A stretch of 51,565 nt of DNA from positions 1 through 51,565 of the forward strand of contig JAGFXP010000011.1 in NCBI GenBank assembly GCA_017861315.1, in the 5' to 3' direction. A program made the translations under genes and the position numbers. Positions 9,762-20,238 of this stretch are shown piece by piece. A model generated the notes under the pieces. That model worked only from the letters and a program-made list of their open reading frames with translations. It was not told where the DNA came from and searched no databases. Every line of letters begins with the position of its first letter. Position 1 is the stretch's first letter. This DNA is from Bacillota bacterium. Its GTDB lineage: Bacteria > Bacillota > Clostridia > Clostridiales > Clostridiaceae.

Positions 9762-10078
9762 CCAGAATTAGCGTTCAGTTGGCTTTCTTGTCAATTCGAC
9801 AACTGAGGTTATTACTCACCTGTCGGTAAATTTGATGGCATGTCCGTTATCTCGAATGATTTCTTGACCTGAGATTAGAGGGCTTTGCTTTCATTTACTC
9901 ACAGCTTCAGCTGATAAAGTTGGGCAGAATCTGGTTAATCTAATTGTACAATACTTGTTCAATTGGAGTTATATAAAGAGAACTAAGAGGAGAATAACCT
10001 GCATTATTTTTGAGGGCTTGAATAAACTAGGGTCTATTAGAATTCAATAAATAGAGCATTTAAAGGAGGTATAATATA
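9762..10078 (+). other. Gap between the two toxin genes
   Basis: The 317 bp contain no supported gene. A strong Shine-Dalgarno (AAAGGAGG, 10062-10069) precedes the TcA start by 9 nt. A small TTGTC-AATTC-GACAA hairpin lies near 9789, without a T-run. No convincing promoter or terminator is seen, so the two genes may be co-transcribed, although the gap is long for an operon. Confidence 0.5.
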
Positions 10079-13000
10079 ATGGCAATGCTAGTAGAAAATC
10101 AAAAACCAAACTTCATTCTCGGACTAGTAGTTGATAAACTAAAGCGCCCTTTATCAAATCTCATTGTACGAGCATTTGAACGCGACATGCGTACTGAAGA
10201 ATTGCTGGGTGAAGCGATAACCAACAAAGATGGGAAATACGAAATCACTTGGCTACATAGTCAACTAATCGGCAGGGGTAAAAAAGAGGCTGATATTGCT
10301 ATTAAGGTATTTTCACGGGAAAAGAAATCCCTGCTTTTCGAATCAGACATGGATTCAGTAAGGTTCAATGCTTCCGAAAGGGAAGAGATTAATATTATTA
10401 TCAAAACTGAAATCAAGCCCGAAGTTGTGGAATATGACTATATTCTGAAAGATGTAAACTCTATTGCGAATAAAGTAGCCATTACTGACTTGCAGGAAAA
10501 CGAAAAACACAGAGACATCACCTTTCTCTCCAAGGAAACTGGGATGCCGATAGAAAAGTTAGAGCATCTAGTTGTTGCTCATCGATTGAAATCCGAGTCA
10601 AATATTGATGCTGATTTCTTCTATGCTCTATTGCGTAAGAACACTCTATTAAAAAATGACTTTGCAAAATCATTCCATGCAAGGTTTGGGATCGATATTA
10701 ATACAGATATAAAGCTCTTGCTTTATGATGCTGCTCTTGTTGATTTGAAAACCATTCAAGGCGATGTGAATTCTGCAGTAGAAGAAATGATTGTTTCTGA
10801 CAAAGTGAAGGAAGAATTCAAGAAAAACTTTGATCAGTTGCAGCAATATAAAAAAGAAGCAGACGAGTATTACCAGAACGAACATCCGAGAAAAGTGCTG
10901 AACCTTATCAGCCGATTTGCTCTGGAAGACAAGATCAATGAAATCGAGAAACTCTTCCTGGAGAATAAAAGCGATCTGAGCGGCTTCCTTGAAAAAATCA
11001 CAGATACTTCTTTTTTTAAAAATGTTGAAAAAGCAGAAGAAACAGAAGCGTTTATTGCCTTGGGGGAGTTGCTAGGATTTGATGAAACCATTATATCCCA
11101 GGTAAAGGAATCACAAAATATAAAGAAACCTGAAGATGTAAAGAAGCTGGCGGCTTTGAATAAAGCAGGCTGGAAAAAATTGATTGTGAAGTCGGCAGAT
11201 AAAATGGATATAGCCGGTAAGACTTTGGATAAAAAACTAATCGATTTTCATGCCTCGTCCCTAGTTAGAAAAATGGAGAAAGAATATCCAACTGTTGCTT
11301 TTTCAGCGCAATTAGCCAGAGAAAAGAAATGCATTTTTAAAAATCAGGACGCACTACTCAAGTTTTTTGATGAACACGATGATTTTGATCTGCAAAATAG
11401 CAGTATCGATCTATTAAAAAAGAATAACCTCACAGAAGATAATGATTCATCCATGATGGAAGAGTTGAAATCCATACAGCGTGTTTTTAAATTAATTCCG
11501 CATTACAATAAAACAATTGCTTTGATTAATCAAAACATTCGTTCCTCACAAGGAATAGCGTCAGTAGGTGAAACCCGCTTTCTCAATGAGATAGCTCCTA
11601 AAGCAGGAATTAGAAGCAAGGAAGCCAAAGAAATATTCAGAAAAGCCGAACGTACCACTACTGCCGCTATGTTAATCGCTGGAAGATTTCAGGATACAAT
11701 ACACGCTATGGACATACCTGCAATCCAGAATAAATCGCTTTCTAAAAAACTCGAGGTGGTTAGCAAAGATTTTCCCAACCTCAAGACACTTTTTAAACTC
11801 TCGGATCAGTGCGCCTGTGATCATGGCAGATCTGTACTGAGTCCTGCGGCGTATTTAGTTGAGTTATTACAGTTTTTAGATAATAGAAGTGTAACGGACC
11901 TTACCGCTCCATGGCCAATCACTGCGCATATTGCTAAAGATGTGTTATTTGAGCGTAGACCCGATTTAGGAGAGATTGACCTAGGAGTTGAAAATGCTGA
12001 GACACCTATGCCTTACATCGACTTAGTTTGTGAACTGTTGGAAGAAAAACTGTTGGAAGAGGCAGATGTTAAGGGCGCAGGAGAGTTTATTTACGTTGGA
12101 GCTCTTTCGGATGGAGTTAATCCAAATGAAGGGAGGGTTTCAATTGAATTGCTATCTAAATGCAAAGCTGCGAACATTCAAATTACAGAAAATGCGCTGA
12201 TTTATAATACTGAAATATCTATTCCGCCACCTGCTATTTTGCCATCAGTAACAAAATATCTTCGCGATGCTAAAGCCGTCTGCAAGCTCACAGAGGATGG
12301 ATCAGGAAGGTGGATAGTGAAACATTTAAGGCAAACTCATTTAACGGAACAGGAACTAAGTGCAGCACCTGAGTACGTGAATACTGAAGCATATAAAATT
12401 CTGGCTGACGAGTACAATAGTTGTAAATTTGCATTCAGACTTCCATTTGATTTAAACCATACTGAGGCAAATGCCTATTTTTCCCGGTTCAATATTTCCC
12501 GATCAGAATTGATGCGCGATTTTCAATCCAATGGGTATCTTACCGATGAAAATATCGCAGCGGAGGAATTAGGATTAACAGATAAAGAACGTGATTTGAT
12601 CGTCACTTCTAGACCTGATTTAATTGACCAACAATTGTATTGGAATGCTCCTCCCCATTGGGATATACCTGAAGTCCAGGGAAATGTTTTGGACTATATG
12701 AAGAGGGTAGATCATTTTCTTGACAAGACGGGAATTACTTATAAGGAACTCGTTTTATTGTTATCACTAAAATTTATTGATCCTGACAAGAAGCTTTTCA
12801 TTAAACATAATTGCGATGATCCTTCAGCTGACAAGCCTACTATCTCATGTGATATTGCAAAAAAAGAGATAGTAAATCTGGATGCTCCTGCCTTGGATCG
12901 CATTCACCGTTTCCTTCGCCTGCAGAAAAAAACCGGGTGGAAATTTGAAGTATTAGATGCGATTATATCACAAGCCAAATTAGGTGGAGGTTCACTGGAT

Positions 13001-16000
13001 GATGCTTGTTTAATTAAAGCTGGTGATATGGCAAAGCTATCAGAAGAAACAGGTATAAAATTAGATGAGCTTATTGGTTTTTATGGGCAAATTCCTTGTG
13101 AAGAAATAGATGACGATGCACCGAATCCGCTTTACCATCAAATATTTCTGAATAAAGCTAAGAATGGATTTATTGACGAAAAATTACTGTCGCCTGAACA
13201 AAAAACAGGTTCGGAATTGCTGAGCGATGTCGAGGATAGCTTATCGGTTTGTTTGCAATTATCAAAGCAGGATTTTGATAAAATTGTGCTGGTAAAAAAT
13301 ATTGCAACTTTTGGTTTACCGTCACCTGATCCGGCTAATCCGTACAATCAGAACAATCGAAATAAATTCACCAATCTGAGTTATTTATATGCTGCTTCGA
13401 GATTAATGAAGAAACTGAAGCTAGATGCAGGCGATTTCAATATAATGGTGAACCTTACTGGCATTGATATCCAAAATTCGCCTGAAGATACAATGCTATT
13501 TGTAAAAAAAGTCAAGACCGCCAAACAATATTCCTTGAAACCTGTTGATATCCTATTCATGCTCAGGCATGAAGCAACCAATCTATATGACAGGGAAATG
13601 AAAGACGATAAAATAAAACAAGTGCTGGGAAAATTACAGAAGGATTACCAGAGCAAATTTTCCGCAAACAAATCACCTTATGATGACAATTTTTCATCAA
13701 ATGAGCAGAAAGAAACATTACAAAATGCTTTATCCAAGCTTAGTGTTATTGGAGAAGAGGATGTAAAAATATTCATCAGGTTTGTTGATAACGAATGGAC
13801 CTTAACAAATGATGCCAAAACTTTTATAAAAGATGATCTGAGTGCAATTTTTTCGACAGCTCAGATTACATCAATAAATGATAGTATTGATAATTTGGAG
13901 GCAGCCACTGGTCCGGATTACAGCTCATACAAGGAAGGACTTGTTAATCTTATTTGCCAAATGATTGACCCTGAGTTAGATATCTCTGGTTTATCAGAAT
14001 CCCAGAGAATAAATAAATTAGGGAGCCTCTTACTTGGATTATCCGGAGTTACATCTAAGAAAATTGATCAATTTATAAGATACATTGAGTTAGGCAATGA
14101 AAAGAGATTTATTGATGACAGATTGGCTGAGTTTTTTAAAACTGATTCAATTAAATCTGCAATAGATGAACTAAAAATTGCTGCAAACAACCATCCTCAA
14201 GCTGTTGCGGATTATGGGGTTGCCTTAGATGCTAAAGAAATGGCACAGGATGACTTAAATACAGCAACAACTGTTGCCGAAACCTCTGCAGCACAAGCTT
14301 TATTGACGTCTGCAAAGGCCAAGCTGGAAATCGCATTTACCGCTTTTAACAACTATGAAAATAAACGCAAAGCCCTTGTTGAAGCCTTCTTAAATTCAAT
14401 ATCAGTTTATAATTATAAGCTAGAAAAGAATGATGTTTTAGAGCAAATAATTTCAACTAATTTCAAGGCGGATTTGGAATTGGTCAAGATTGTATTGAAA
14501 TATGCTAAATTAAAAAAGTCTGTTCCAGGCACAGATTTAATCAGTGAATTGCTTCTCTCAGATGAGTTAATAGATAATGATATTTCACACACTGCTCCAA
14601 TTTCACCATTAATAGATCAAGCAGTATTTGGAAAACAATATAAGTCTTTACGTCTGCTTCACAAACTGTTCCCTTTGATTAGTTCCTTCAAATTGGAAAC
14701 TGTGGCGACAGAATGGTTTATGAAAAACAATCATGATTTAGATTGGTTTGAATGGGATGATATTCCCTATGAATCTGGGCAAATATCTGTTGATGATAAA
14801 AAAGTTGATTATAATAAATATACAGCATTTGCAGAGATGCTTTCCTTATCCAAACAATTAACACCTGTTCCCAATCCTGTAGATGCTGAGAATCCAATCA
14901 CTTTCCAGAAAGTTGGCGAAATGCTCTTGATTGAAGGTGCAGATAGAACAACTGAGTTTATGGAGAAATTTAAAGAGCAATTTTCTCTGCTTATTGGTTA
15001 CTCAAAAGAAGATGTTATTGCAGTTGATGAATGTCTGTTTCATGTGGGTTTTAATGCAGACAAATACCTAGATGTAAAAAACTGGAAATCATTAATGAAA
15101 TGTCTTGAACACATAAGAAAATTAGGAAGTACGGTTGCTCAAGTGGAAAGATTTATCAAACCTGTTCTAACAAGTGATGAAACAAATCAATTGCGAATGT
15201 CACTGAAAGCTCGCTATGATGAAGATACATGGCTGAGTACGCTAAAGGAAATCATGGACGCCATACGTCCGCAAAAACGAGATGCTTTGGTGGCTTATCT
15301 GTTAGCTGTTCATCCGGAAATGAACGAGAATGATTTGTATGATTACTTTTTAGTAGATGTAGAAATGGAGGCTTGCATGCCTTCATCCAGAATTGTGCAG
15401 GCTCATGGAAGTATCCAGCTATTTGTGCAGCGTTGTCTTATGGGACTGGAACCTAAAGCGGCAGCCGATATAGTCAAAGATAAAAGCTGGGAGCAGTGGC
15501 AATGGATGAAAAATTACCGGGTTTGGGAAGCTAACCGAAAAGTATTCCTCTACCCTGAAAACTATTATGAAGAAGGATTAAGAGATGATAAATCGTTCTT
15601 ATTTACTGAGCTCGAAAATGAACTTTCTCAAAACGAAATTACGAACTTCACAGCAGAAGAAGCATTGATCAATTATCTTGAAAAGCTTGACAATATTGCT
15701 TTCCTGGAAGTTATGGCAACCTGGTATCAGTCAGACATCAAAACAATGCATGTATTCGCAAGGAGCAAAGGGGGAGATCCGGCGATATATTATTACCGAA
15801 AATTTGAACAGGAACGTTATTGGACTCCTTGGGAGAAAGTTGAATTAGACATTACAGGAGATCATCTTTTGGCATATGTGCGCAATAATCGCTTGTGCCT
15901 AGCATGGCCTGTGTTTAGTGAAGAATCTAGCCCCGATCCAAAATCTAAGCTCCCAAACCAGTCAGAGACGGGACCGCAATCAATTGACAAACCGGAACGA

Positions 16001-19000
16001 AAACTCAAAATCCAGCTTGCAATCAGTGAATTTGCAAACAAGAAATGGCAGCCGAAGAAAATATCCAAAGATGCAATTAAAATACCAACTGATCCAAACA
16101 CATATACGACTGAAGACATACCAAAGGAAAATATGAAGTTTTTTTACAATGAATTTATCCAACAGATTGTTGTATTCAATACCATTGATGTTGGTAGTGA
16201 TCCTGATAATCGATTGCCAACCAGTAAAGAGATAATGTTAGGCGCATTTGATCTTACAGGCTGCAAGGGTTATCCTGAATTAGCGCTAACTCAGCCTGCA
16301 ATTACTTTTGATTTCATACCAAAGTTTCGTGATACGAGTTTGATCAACCAGCGTTACCAGGAGTTGGATTCAGACAATACAAATGATTTATCAGTTAAGA
16401 ATGTCCATTCTATTTTAGCAAATAGGCCTTTTGATGAAATACTGCAGGTAACCCCTAGTAAATTCAGGGTAACTTATCCTCATCAAATTACAATGATTGA
16501 TCAAACATTAAATTATCTATATTTAATGCTTGATACAACTGGAAAAAACAAAACGAGTAGTATTAGAAGCAAGGTAATAATACGTTCCTTGAAAATGATA
16601 GTAGGAACACTGCTTCCATATTTCATGGAAGACAATAACCATGCCTATGTGATCATACCAGGGTTCTATGGATATGAGAAAAACGAATTGAAGGCAGAAG
16701 AACCTAAGATCACTGTAAAACGTACATGCTCTGATGTGCTTCAATTAATTGAAGATATTGTAGCGTTGATTAAAGGATTTTCTAATTATCAAGCTGAACC
16801 AGATCCTGAAAAATTAACCGACTTAATAGATGGCTTTCAAAAAATAATGACCGCAATTAAGGATTATAGAGGCTTGAAATATTGCGAAGAATTCAAGAAC
16901 ATGTACCACCCCTTAATCTGTCCGCTCAGGAAAACGTTGTATAAAGAAGGAATTCCTGCATTGATGAAACGAGAAACCCAGTTACAGAAAAATGACAAAT
17001 TCGATTTCAATGTATATTATGTACCTAATGAGGATATTGTTCCCAAAACATATACTATTATTGAAAAAGATGGATCAGAACAATTGTCATATCCAGTAGA
17101 AGATCTGGACTTCACCAGCGATGGAAGTTACAGCTATGCTAATATGGATTGGTCCTTCCATGTTCCGTTCTTATTGGCTACCCGTCTGACCCAAAACCAG
17201 CGTTTTGAAGAAGCTTTAACCTGGTTTCACTATATGTTTAATCCAACAGGAGCATTGGATGGATCGACACCGCAAAGATACTGGGTAACCAAACCGTTTT
17301 ACCTGACACGTGATGAATACTATGAAAGTCAACGAATTGATAACCTATTGTACAAAATTGCTGATCCAACCTCACCTGAAATAGCCGAACTTGAATTTGC
17401 CATTGAGCAATGGAGAAAGAAGCCATTTAAGCCGGATGTAATAGCACGTTTCAGGCCGGTTACCTACCAAAAGGCTTTATTGATGAAATACATTGATAAC
17501 CTTACAGAATGGGGTGATAATTTATTCAGACAAGATACGATGGAATCTATCGCGCAGGCAACTCAGATGTATATTCTCGCAGATAAATTATTGGGGCCAA
17601 AACCTAGGATCATTCCACCTGTAATCAAAGAGCCCTATGAAACGTATAATCAAATTAAGGAAAAACTTGATGCTTTTGGCAGTGCGTTGATAGAGTTGGA
17701 AAATATATTGCCTGATTTATCAGTGTTGCATGAGGGGGGTGCAGAATTACCTCCAGCTCCAGTTACATTATCCATTCTTTATTTCTGTACACCACAAAAT
17801 GATAAGATGCTGGAATACTGGGATCGCATCGCAGACAGGCTGTTCAAGATTCGCCATTGTCAGAATATTGACGGAATAGAGCGCGGCCTTGCCCTATTTG
17901 CACCACCTATTGATCCTAAAATGCTAGTTCGGGCAGCGGCTTCAGGTTTGGATATTACTTCAATACTTGCCGGCATTAATGCTCCTACACCGTATTATCG
18001 ATTTAATATAATGTCTCAAAAAGCGACCGAATTATCACAAGAGGTAAGGGTATTGGGTTCTTCTTTGCTGCAAGCCCTTGAAAAGAAAGATGCGGAAGAC
18101 ATGGCATTACTGCGAAGTGAATTAGAGATAAAAGTGCTTAATGCAGTAAAAGACTTGAAGCTGCTCCAGATTGAGGAATCTAAAGAACAGATTGAGATTC
18201 TGAAGAGGACAAAAATGGTAACAGAAGAGCGCCATAAATACTACAGGGATATTGAATTTATGAATGAACTTGAAAACACTTCGCTTACCATGAACGGCAT
18301 TTCGGCATACGCATTTACTTATGGTTCAATAATGGAAATGACGGCAGGTGCGGTGGAATTATTTCCGGATGTTACCACAGGTGGAGCTGGTTTTGGTGGT
18401 TCACCAGTTGCAGTTACTACTGTTATTAGCGGACAAAAATCGGCAGCATCAACAAGTTTTTTCGGTAAAGCTGCTATTTTGGGATCTCAGGTATTAGATA
18501 AAATAGCCGGAGGAATTTCAACCGTCGCTAATTATCAACGAAGATATGATGATTGGAAACTACAGGAACGCCTAGCTAAAAAAGAACTGGATCAAATAGA
18601 CAAACAAATTACTGCATCCGAAATCCGTAAAGAAATTTCAGAAACTGATTTGAAAAGTCACGAACTGCAAATTGAGAACGCTAAAAAGACAGATGAATTA
18701 ATGAAAAGCAAATTCACAAATAAGGAACTCTATGATTGGATGATTGGGCAGAGCAGTTCAGTTTATTTCAGAGCTTATCAATTAGCCTATGATTTTGCTA
18801 AAAAAGCAGAGAGAAGTTATCGCTTTGAGTTGGGTAACGATGACTTATTTATTCAATACGACAATTGGGACAGCATGAAAAAAGGCCTGCAAAGCGCGGA
18901 TCATCTTATCCATGACATCAAGCGAATGGAAATCAGCTACTTGGATAAGAACAAGCGGGAGTATGAATTAAGCAAATATGTTTCACTGGCTATGCTGGAT

Positions 19001-19909
19001 CCATCAGCTTTAGTTAAATTAAAGGCTACTGGAGTTTGTGATTTTGATATTCCTGAAGTCGTATTTGATATGGATCACCCAGGGCATTATTTCAGAAGGA
19101 TAAAATCTGTGAGCGTAAGTATGCCTTGCATTGCAGGTCCTTATACTTCGGTTGGCGCAAAACTTTCTTTAGTCAGCAACAAGTACAGAAAGAATGCAAA
19201 TCCAGATAATAGCTCGACAACAGGCTATATAGAAGATTGGGGTAATGATGAACGGTTTGTTTATAATGTAGGGGCTATTCAATCTATTGCAACCAGCAGC
19301 TCTCAAAATGCCAGCGGTATGTTCGAATTAAATTTCCAGGACGTGAGGTATTTTCATTTTGAAGGAACTGGAGCTATTAGTAGTTGGAGATATGAGCTTC
19401 TAAAAGAAGTACGACAATTCGATTACAATACCATTTCCGATGTTATTTTGGAGATAAAATACACAGCCAGGGAGGGCGGATCAATCCTACGAAGCAAGGC
19501 AGAAAGCACCTTAAAGGAACGCTTGGAGGCAGTAAAGCAACAATTTGAAGATGGGTTGAATATAGTCATTAACATGAAAAGTGATTGCCCTAATGAATGG
19601 CAGCTGTTTAAAAAGAACGCCTCTGTAGATTTGAAGTTTGATAAATTCAGATTGCCTTATATGGCACAAACGCTAAATGCCTTAATAGAAAATGTTATTG
19701 TTGTTGCCAATGTTAAAAATAATCCATATACATTTTCGATTAGCATTGATAGCAATACAGTGAATTTATCAAGGATATCTGATGAATGGATGTTCTGCAA
19801 GGGAGAGAGCAAGGCTATTGTTTTGGATACATCATTTAACCTATCAATTCCTCCAAACCAATTAAACTATCTTGATGAGTTAATGTTTATTGTTAAGTAT
19901 AGTTTTTAA
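10079..19909 (+). CDS. Tc toxin subunit A (TcA pore/translocon)
   Basis: The protein has 3276 aa and starts at ATG 10079 after AAAGGAGG. TcA proteins form a bell-shaped pentamer that binds host receptors and injects the TcC effector through a central channel. An N-terminal beta-sandwich of the carboxypeptidase-regulatory type fills about residues 12-110 (GLVVDKLKRPLSNLIVRAF, NKDGKYEI). The VRP1/SpvA-like signature SDQCACDHGRSVLSPAAYL sits at about 577-597. The ABC-toxin/neuraminidase-like region has WQWMKNYRVWEANRKVFLYP near 1805. A conserved block with WSFHVPFLLATRLTQNQRFE lies near 2355. A Gly/Ala-rich hydrophobic stretch lies near 2740-2820, in the expected channel region between coiled-coil segments. 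The C-terminal TcB-binding domain occupies about the last 300 residues (CDFDIPEVVFDMDHPGHYFR). At 3276 aa it is longer than the roughly 2500-aa Photorhabdus TcdA. There is no signal peptide. Confidence 0.93.
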   Translation: MAMLVENQKPNFILGLVVDKLKRPLSNLIVRAFERDMRTEELLGEAITNKDGKYEITWLHSQLIGRGKKEADIAIKVFSREKKSLLFESDMDSVRFNASEREEINIIIKTEIKPEVVEYDYILKDVNSIANKVAITDLQENEKHRDITFLSKETGMPIEKLEHLVVAHRLKSESNIDADFFYALLRKNTLLKNDFAKSFHARFGIDINTDIKLLLYDAALVDLKTIQGDVNSAVEEMIVSDKVKEEFKKNFDQLQQYKKEADEYYQNEHPRKVLNLISRFALEDKINEIEKLFLENKSDLSGFLEKITDTSFFKNVEKAEETEAFIALGELLGFDETIISQVKESQNIKKPEDVKKLAALNKAGWKKLIVKSADKMDIAGKTLDKKLIDFHASSLVRKMEKEYPTVAFSAQLAREKKCIFKNQDALLKFFDEHDDFDLQNSSIDLLKKNNLTEDNDSSMMEELKSIQRVFKLIPHYNKTIALINQNIRSSQGIASVGETRFLNEIAPKAGIRSKEAKEIFRKAERTTTAAMLIAGRFQDTIHAMDIPAIQNKSLSKKLEVVSKDFPNLKTLFKLSDQCACDHGRSVLSPAAYLVELLQFLDNRSVTDLTAPWPITAHIAKDVLFERRPDLGEIDLGVENAETPMPYIDLVCELLEEKLLEEADVKGAGEFIYVGALSDGVNPNEGRVSIELLSKCKAANIQITENALIYNTEISIPPPAILPSVTKYLRDAKAVCKLTEDGSGRWIVKHLRQTHLTEQELSAAPEYVNTEAYKILADEYNSCKFAFRLPFDLNHTEANAYFSRFNISRSELMRDFQSNGYLTDENIAAEELGLTDKERDLIVTSRPDLIDQQLYWNAPPHWDIPEVQGNVLDYMKRVDHFLDKTGITYKELVLLLSLKFIDPDKKLFIKHNCDDPSADKPTISCDIAKKEIVNLDAPALDRIHRFLRLQKKTGWKFEVLDAIISQAKLGGGSLDDACLIKAGDMAKLSEETGIKLDELIGFYGQIPCEEIDDDAPNPLYHQIFLNKAKNGFIDEKLLSPEQKTGSELLSDVEDSLSVCLQLSKQDFDKIVLVKNIATFGLPSPDPANPYNQNNRNKFTNLSYLYAASRLMKKLKLDAGDFNIMVNLTGIDIQNSPEDTMLFVKKVKTAKQYSLKPVDILFMLRHEATNLYDREMKDDKIKQVLGKLQKDYQSKFSANKSPYDDNFSSNEQKETLQNALSKLSVIGEEDVKIFIRFVDNEWTLTNDAKTFIKDDLSAIFSTAQITSINDSIDNLEAATGPDYSSYKEGLVNLICQMIDPELDISGLSESQRINKLGSLLLGLSGVTSKKIDQFIRYIELGNEKRFIDDRLAEFFKTDSIKSAIDELKIAANNHPQAVADYGVALDAKEMAQDDLNTATTVAETSAAQALLTSAKAKLEIAFTAFNNYENKRKALVEAFLNSISVYNYKLEKNDVLEQIISTNFKADLELVKIVLKYAKLKKSVPGTDLISELLLSDELIDNDISHTAPISPLIDQAVFGKQYKSLRLLHKLFPLISSFKLETVATEWFMKNNHDLDWFEWDDIPYESGQISVDDKKVDYNKYTAFAEMLSLSKQLTPVPNPVDAENPITFQKVGEMLLIEGADRTTEFMEKFKEQFSLLIGYSKEDVIAVDECLFHVGFNADKYLDVKNWKSLMKCLEHIRKLGSTVAQVERFIKPVLTSDETNQLRMSLKARYDEDTWLSTLKEIMDAIRPQKRDALVAYLLAVHPEMNENDLYDYFLVDVEMEACMPSSRIVQAHGSIQLFVQRCLMGLEPKAAADIVKDKSWEQWQWMKNYRVWEANRKVFLYPENYYEEGLRDDKSFLFTELENELSQNEITNFTAEEALINYLEKLDNIAFLEVMATWYQSDIKTMHVFARSKGGDPAIYYYRKFEQERYWTPWEKVELDITGDHLLAYVRNNRLCLAWPVFSEESSPDPKSKLPNQSETGPQSIDKPERKLKIQLAISEFANKKWQPKKISKDAIKIPTDPNTYTTEDIPKENMKFFYNEFIQQIVVFNTIDVGSDPDNRLPTSKEIMLGAFDLTGCKGYPELALTQPAITFDFIPKFRDTSLINQRYQELDSDNTNDLSVKNVHSILANRPFDEILQVTPSKFRVTYPHQITMIDQTLNYLYLMLDTTGKNKTSSIRSKVIIRSLKMIVGTLLPYFMEDNNHAYVIIPGFYGYEKNELKAEEPKITVKRTCSDVLQLIEDIVALIKGFSNYQAEPDPEKLTDLIDGFQKIMTAIKDYRGLKYCEEFKNMYHPLICPLRKTLYKEGIPALMKRETQLQKNDKFDFNVYYVPNEDIVPKTYTIIEKDGSEQLSYPVEDLDFTSDGSYSYANMDWSFHVPFLLATRLTQNQRFEEALTWFHYMFNPTGALDGSTPQRYWVTKPFYLTRDEYYESQRIDNLLYKIADPTSPEIAELEFAIEQWRKKPFKPDVIARFRPVTYQKALLMKYIDNLTEWGDNLFRQDTMESIAQATQMYILADKLLGPKPRIIPPVIKEPYETYNQIKEKLDAFGSALIELENILPDLSVLHEGGAELPPAPVTLSILYFCTPQNDKMLEYWDRIADRLFKIRHCQNIDGIERGLALFAPPIDPKMLVRAAASGLDITSILAGINAPTPYYRFNIMSQKATELSQEVRVLGSSLLQALEKKDAEDMALLRSELEIKVLNAVKDLKLLQIEESKEQIEILKRTKMVTEERHKYYRDIEFMNELENTSLTMNGISAYAFTYGSIMEMTAGAVELFPDVTTGGAGFGGSPVAVTTVISGQKSAASTSFFGKAAILGSQVLDKIAGGISTVANYQRRYDDWKLQERLAKKELDQIDKQITASEIRKEISETDLKSHELQIENAKKTDELMKSKFTNKELYDWMIGQSSSVYFRAYQLAYDFAKKAERSYRFELGNDDLFIQYDNWDSMKKGLQSADHLIHDIKRMEISYLDKNKREYELSKYVSLAMLDPSALVKLKATGVCDFDIPEVVFDMDHPGHYFRRIKSVSVSMPCIAGPYTSVGAKLSLVSNKYRKNANPDNSSTTGYIEDWGNDERFVYNVGAIQSIATSSSQNASGMFELNFQDVRYFHFEGTGAISSWRYELLKEVRQFDYNTISDVILEIKYTAREGGSILRSKAESTLKERLEAVKQQFEDGLNIVINMKSDCPNEWQLFKKNASVDLKFDKFRLPYMAQTLNALIENVIVVANVKNNPYTFSISIDSNTVNLSRISDEWMFCKGESKAIVLDTSFNLSIPPNQLNYLDELMFIVKYSF

Positions 19910-20072
19910 GAAGGTACGTACACTTTTAGGATAACTTGCTTTTATTGTCGAAACAATAGACATGAAAAGCCGACTGGAATGCTTAGATTTGAATTGGTTG
20001 TGAAATTGCTACTTCAGATGGGAAAGAAAAAAGGTTTTGTGCAAAATATATATATTTAAATAATTCTTATGT

Positions 20073-20107
20073 AATGGACTTATTTCATTTATTGAAATAA
20101 GTCCATT
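20073..20107. terminator. Perfect 15-bp hairpin between convergent genes
   Basis: AATGGACTTATTTCA (20073-20087) pairs perfectly with 20093-20107 around a 5-nt loop. It lies in the 329-bp gap between the end of TcA and the convergent mcrC. There is no long T-run on either side, so it is a likely but not certain bidirectional terminator. The rest of 19910-20238 shows no gene. Confidence 0.6.
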
Positions 20108-20238
20108 AAGCTTGAATCGAATTGAGAATATGAGTGTTTCCTAGAGTATTTTTAAGTCAAAATGGAGGTCAGTCAAATATTCGTTGGATTAGCCAGTTCT
20201 TATGACAAGGAGATTTGAATGGAATTGAATTCTAAAAC

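Noticed and set aside
9762..10078. A small chaperone or immunity gene between the toxin genes
   Set aside because: No frame with a start, ribosome binding site and plausible protein fits in the 317 bp.
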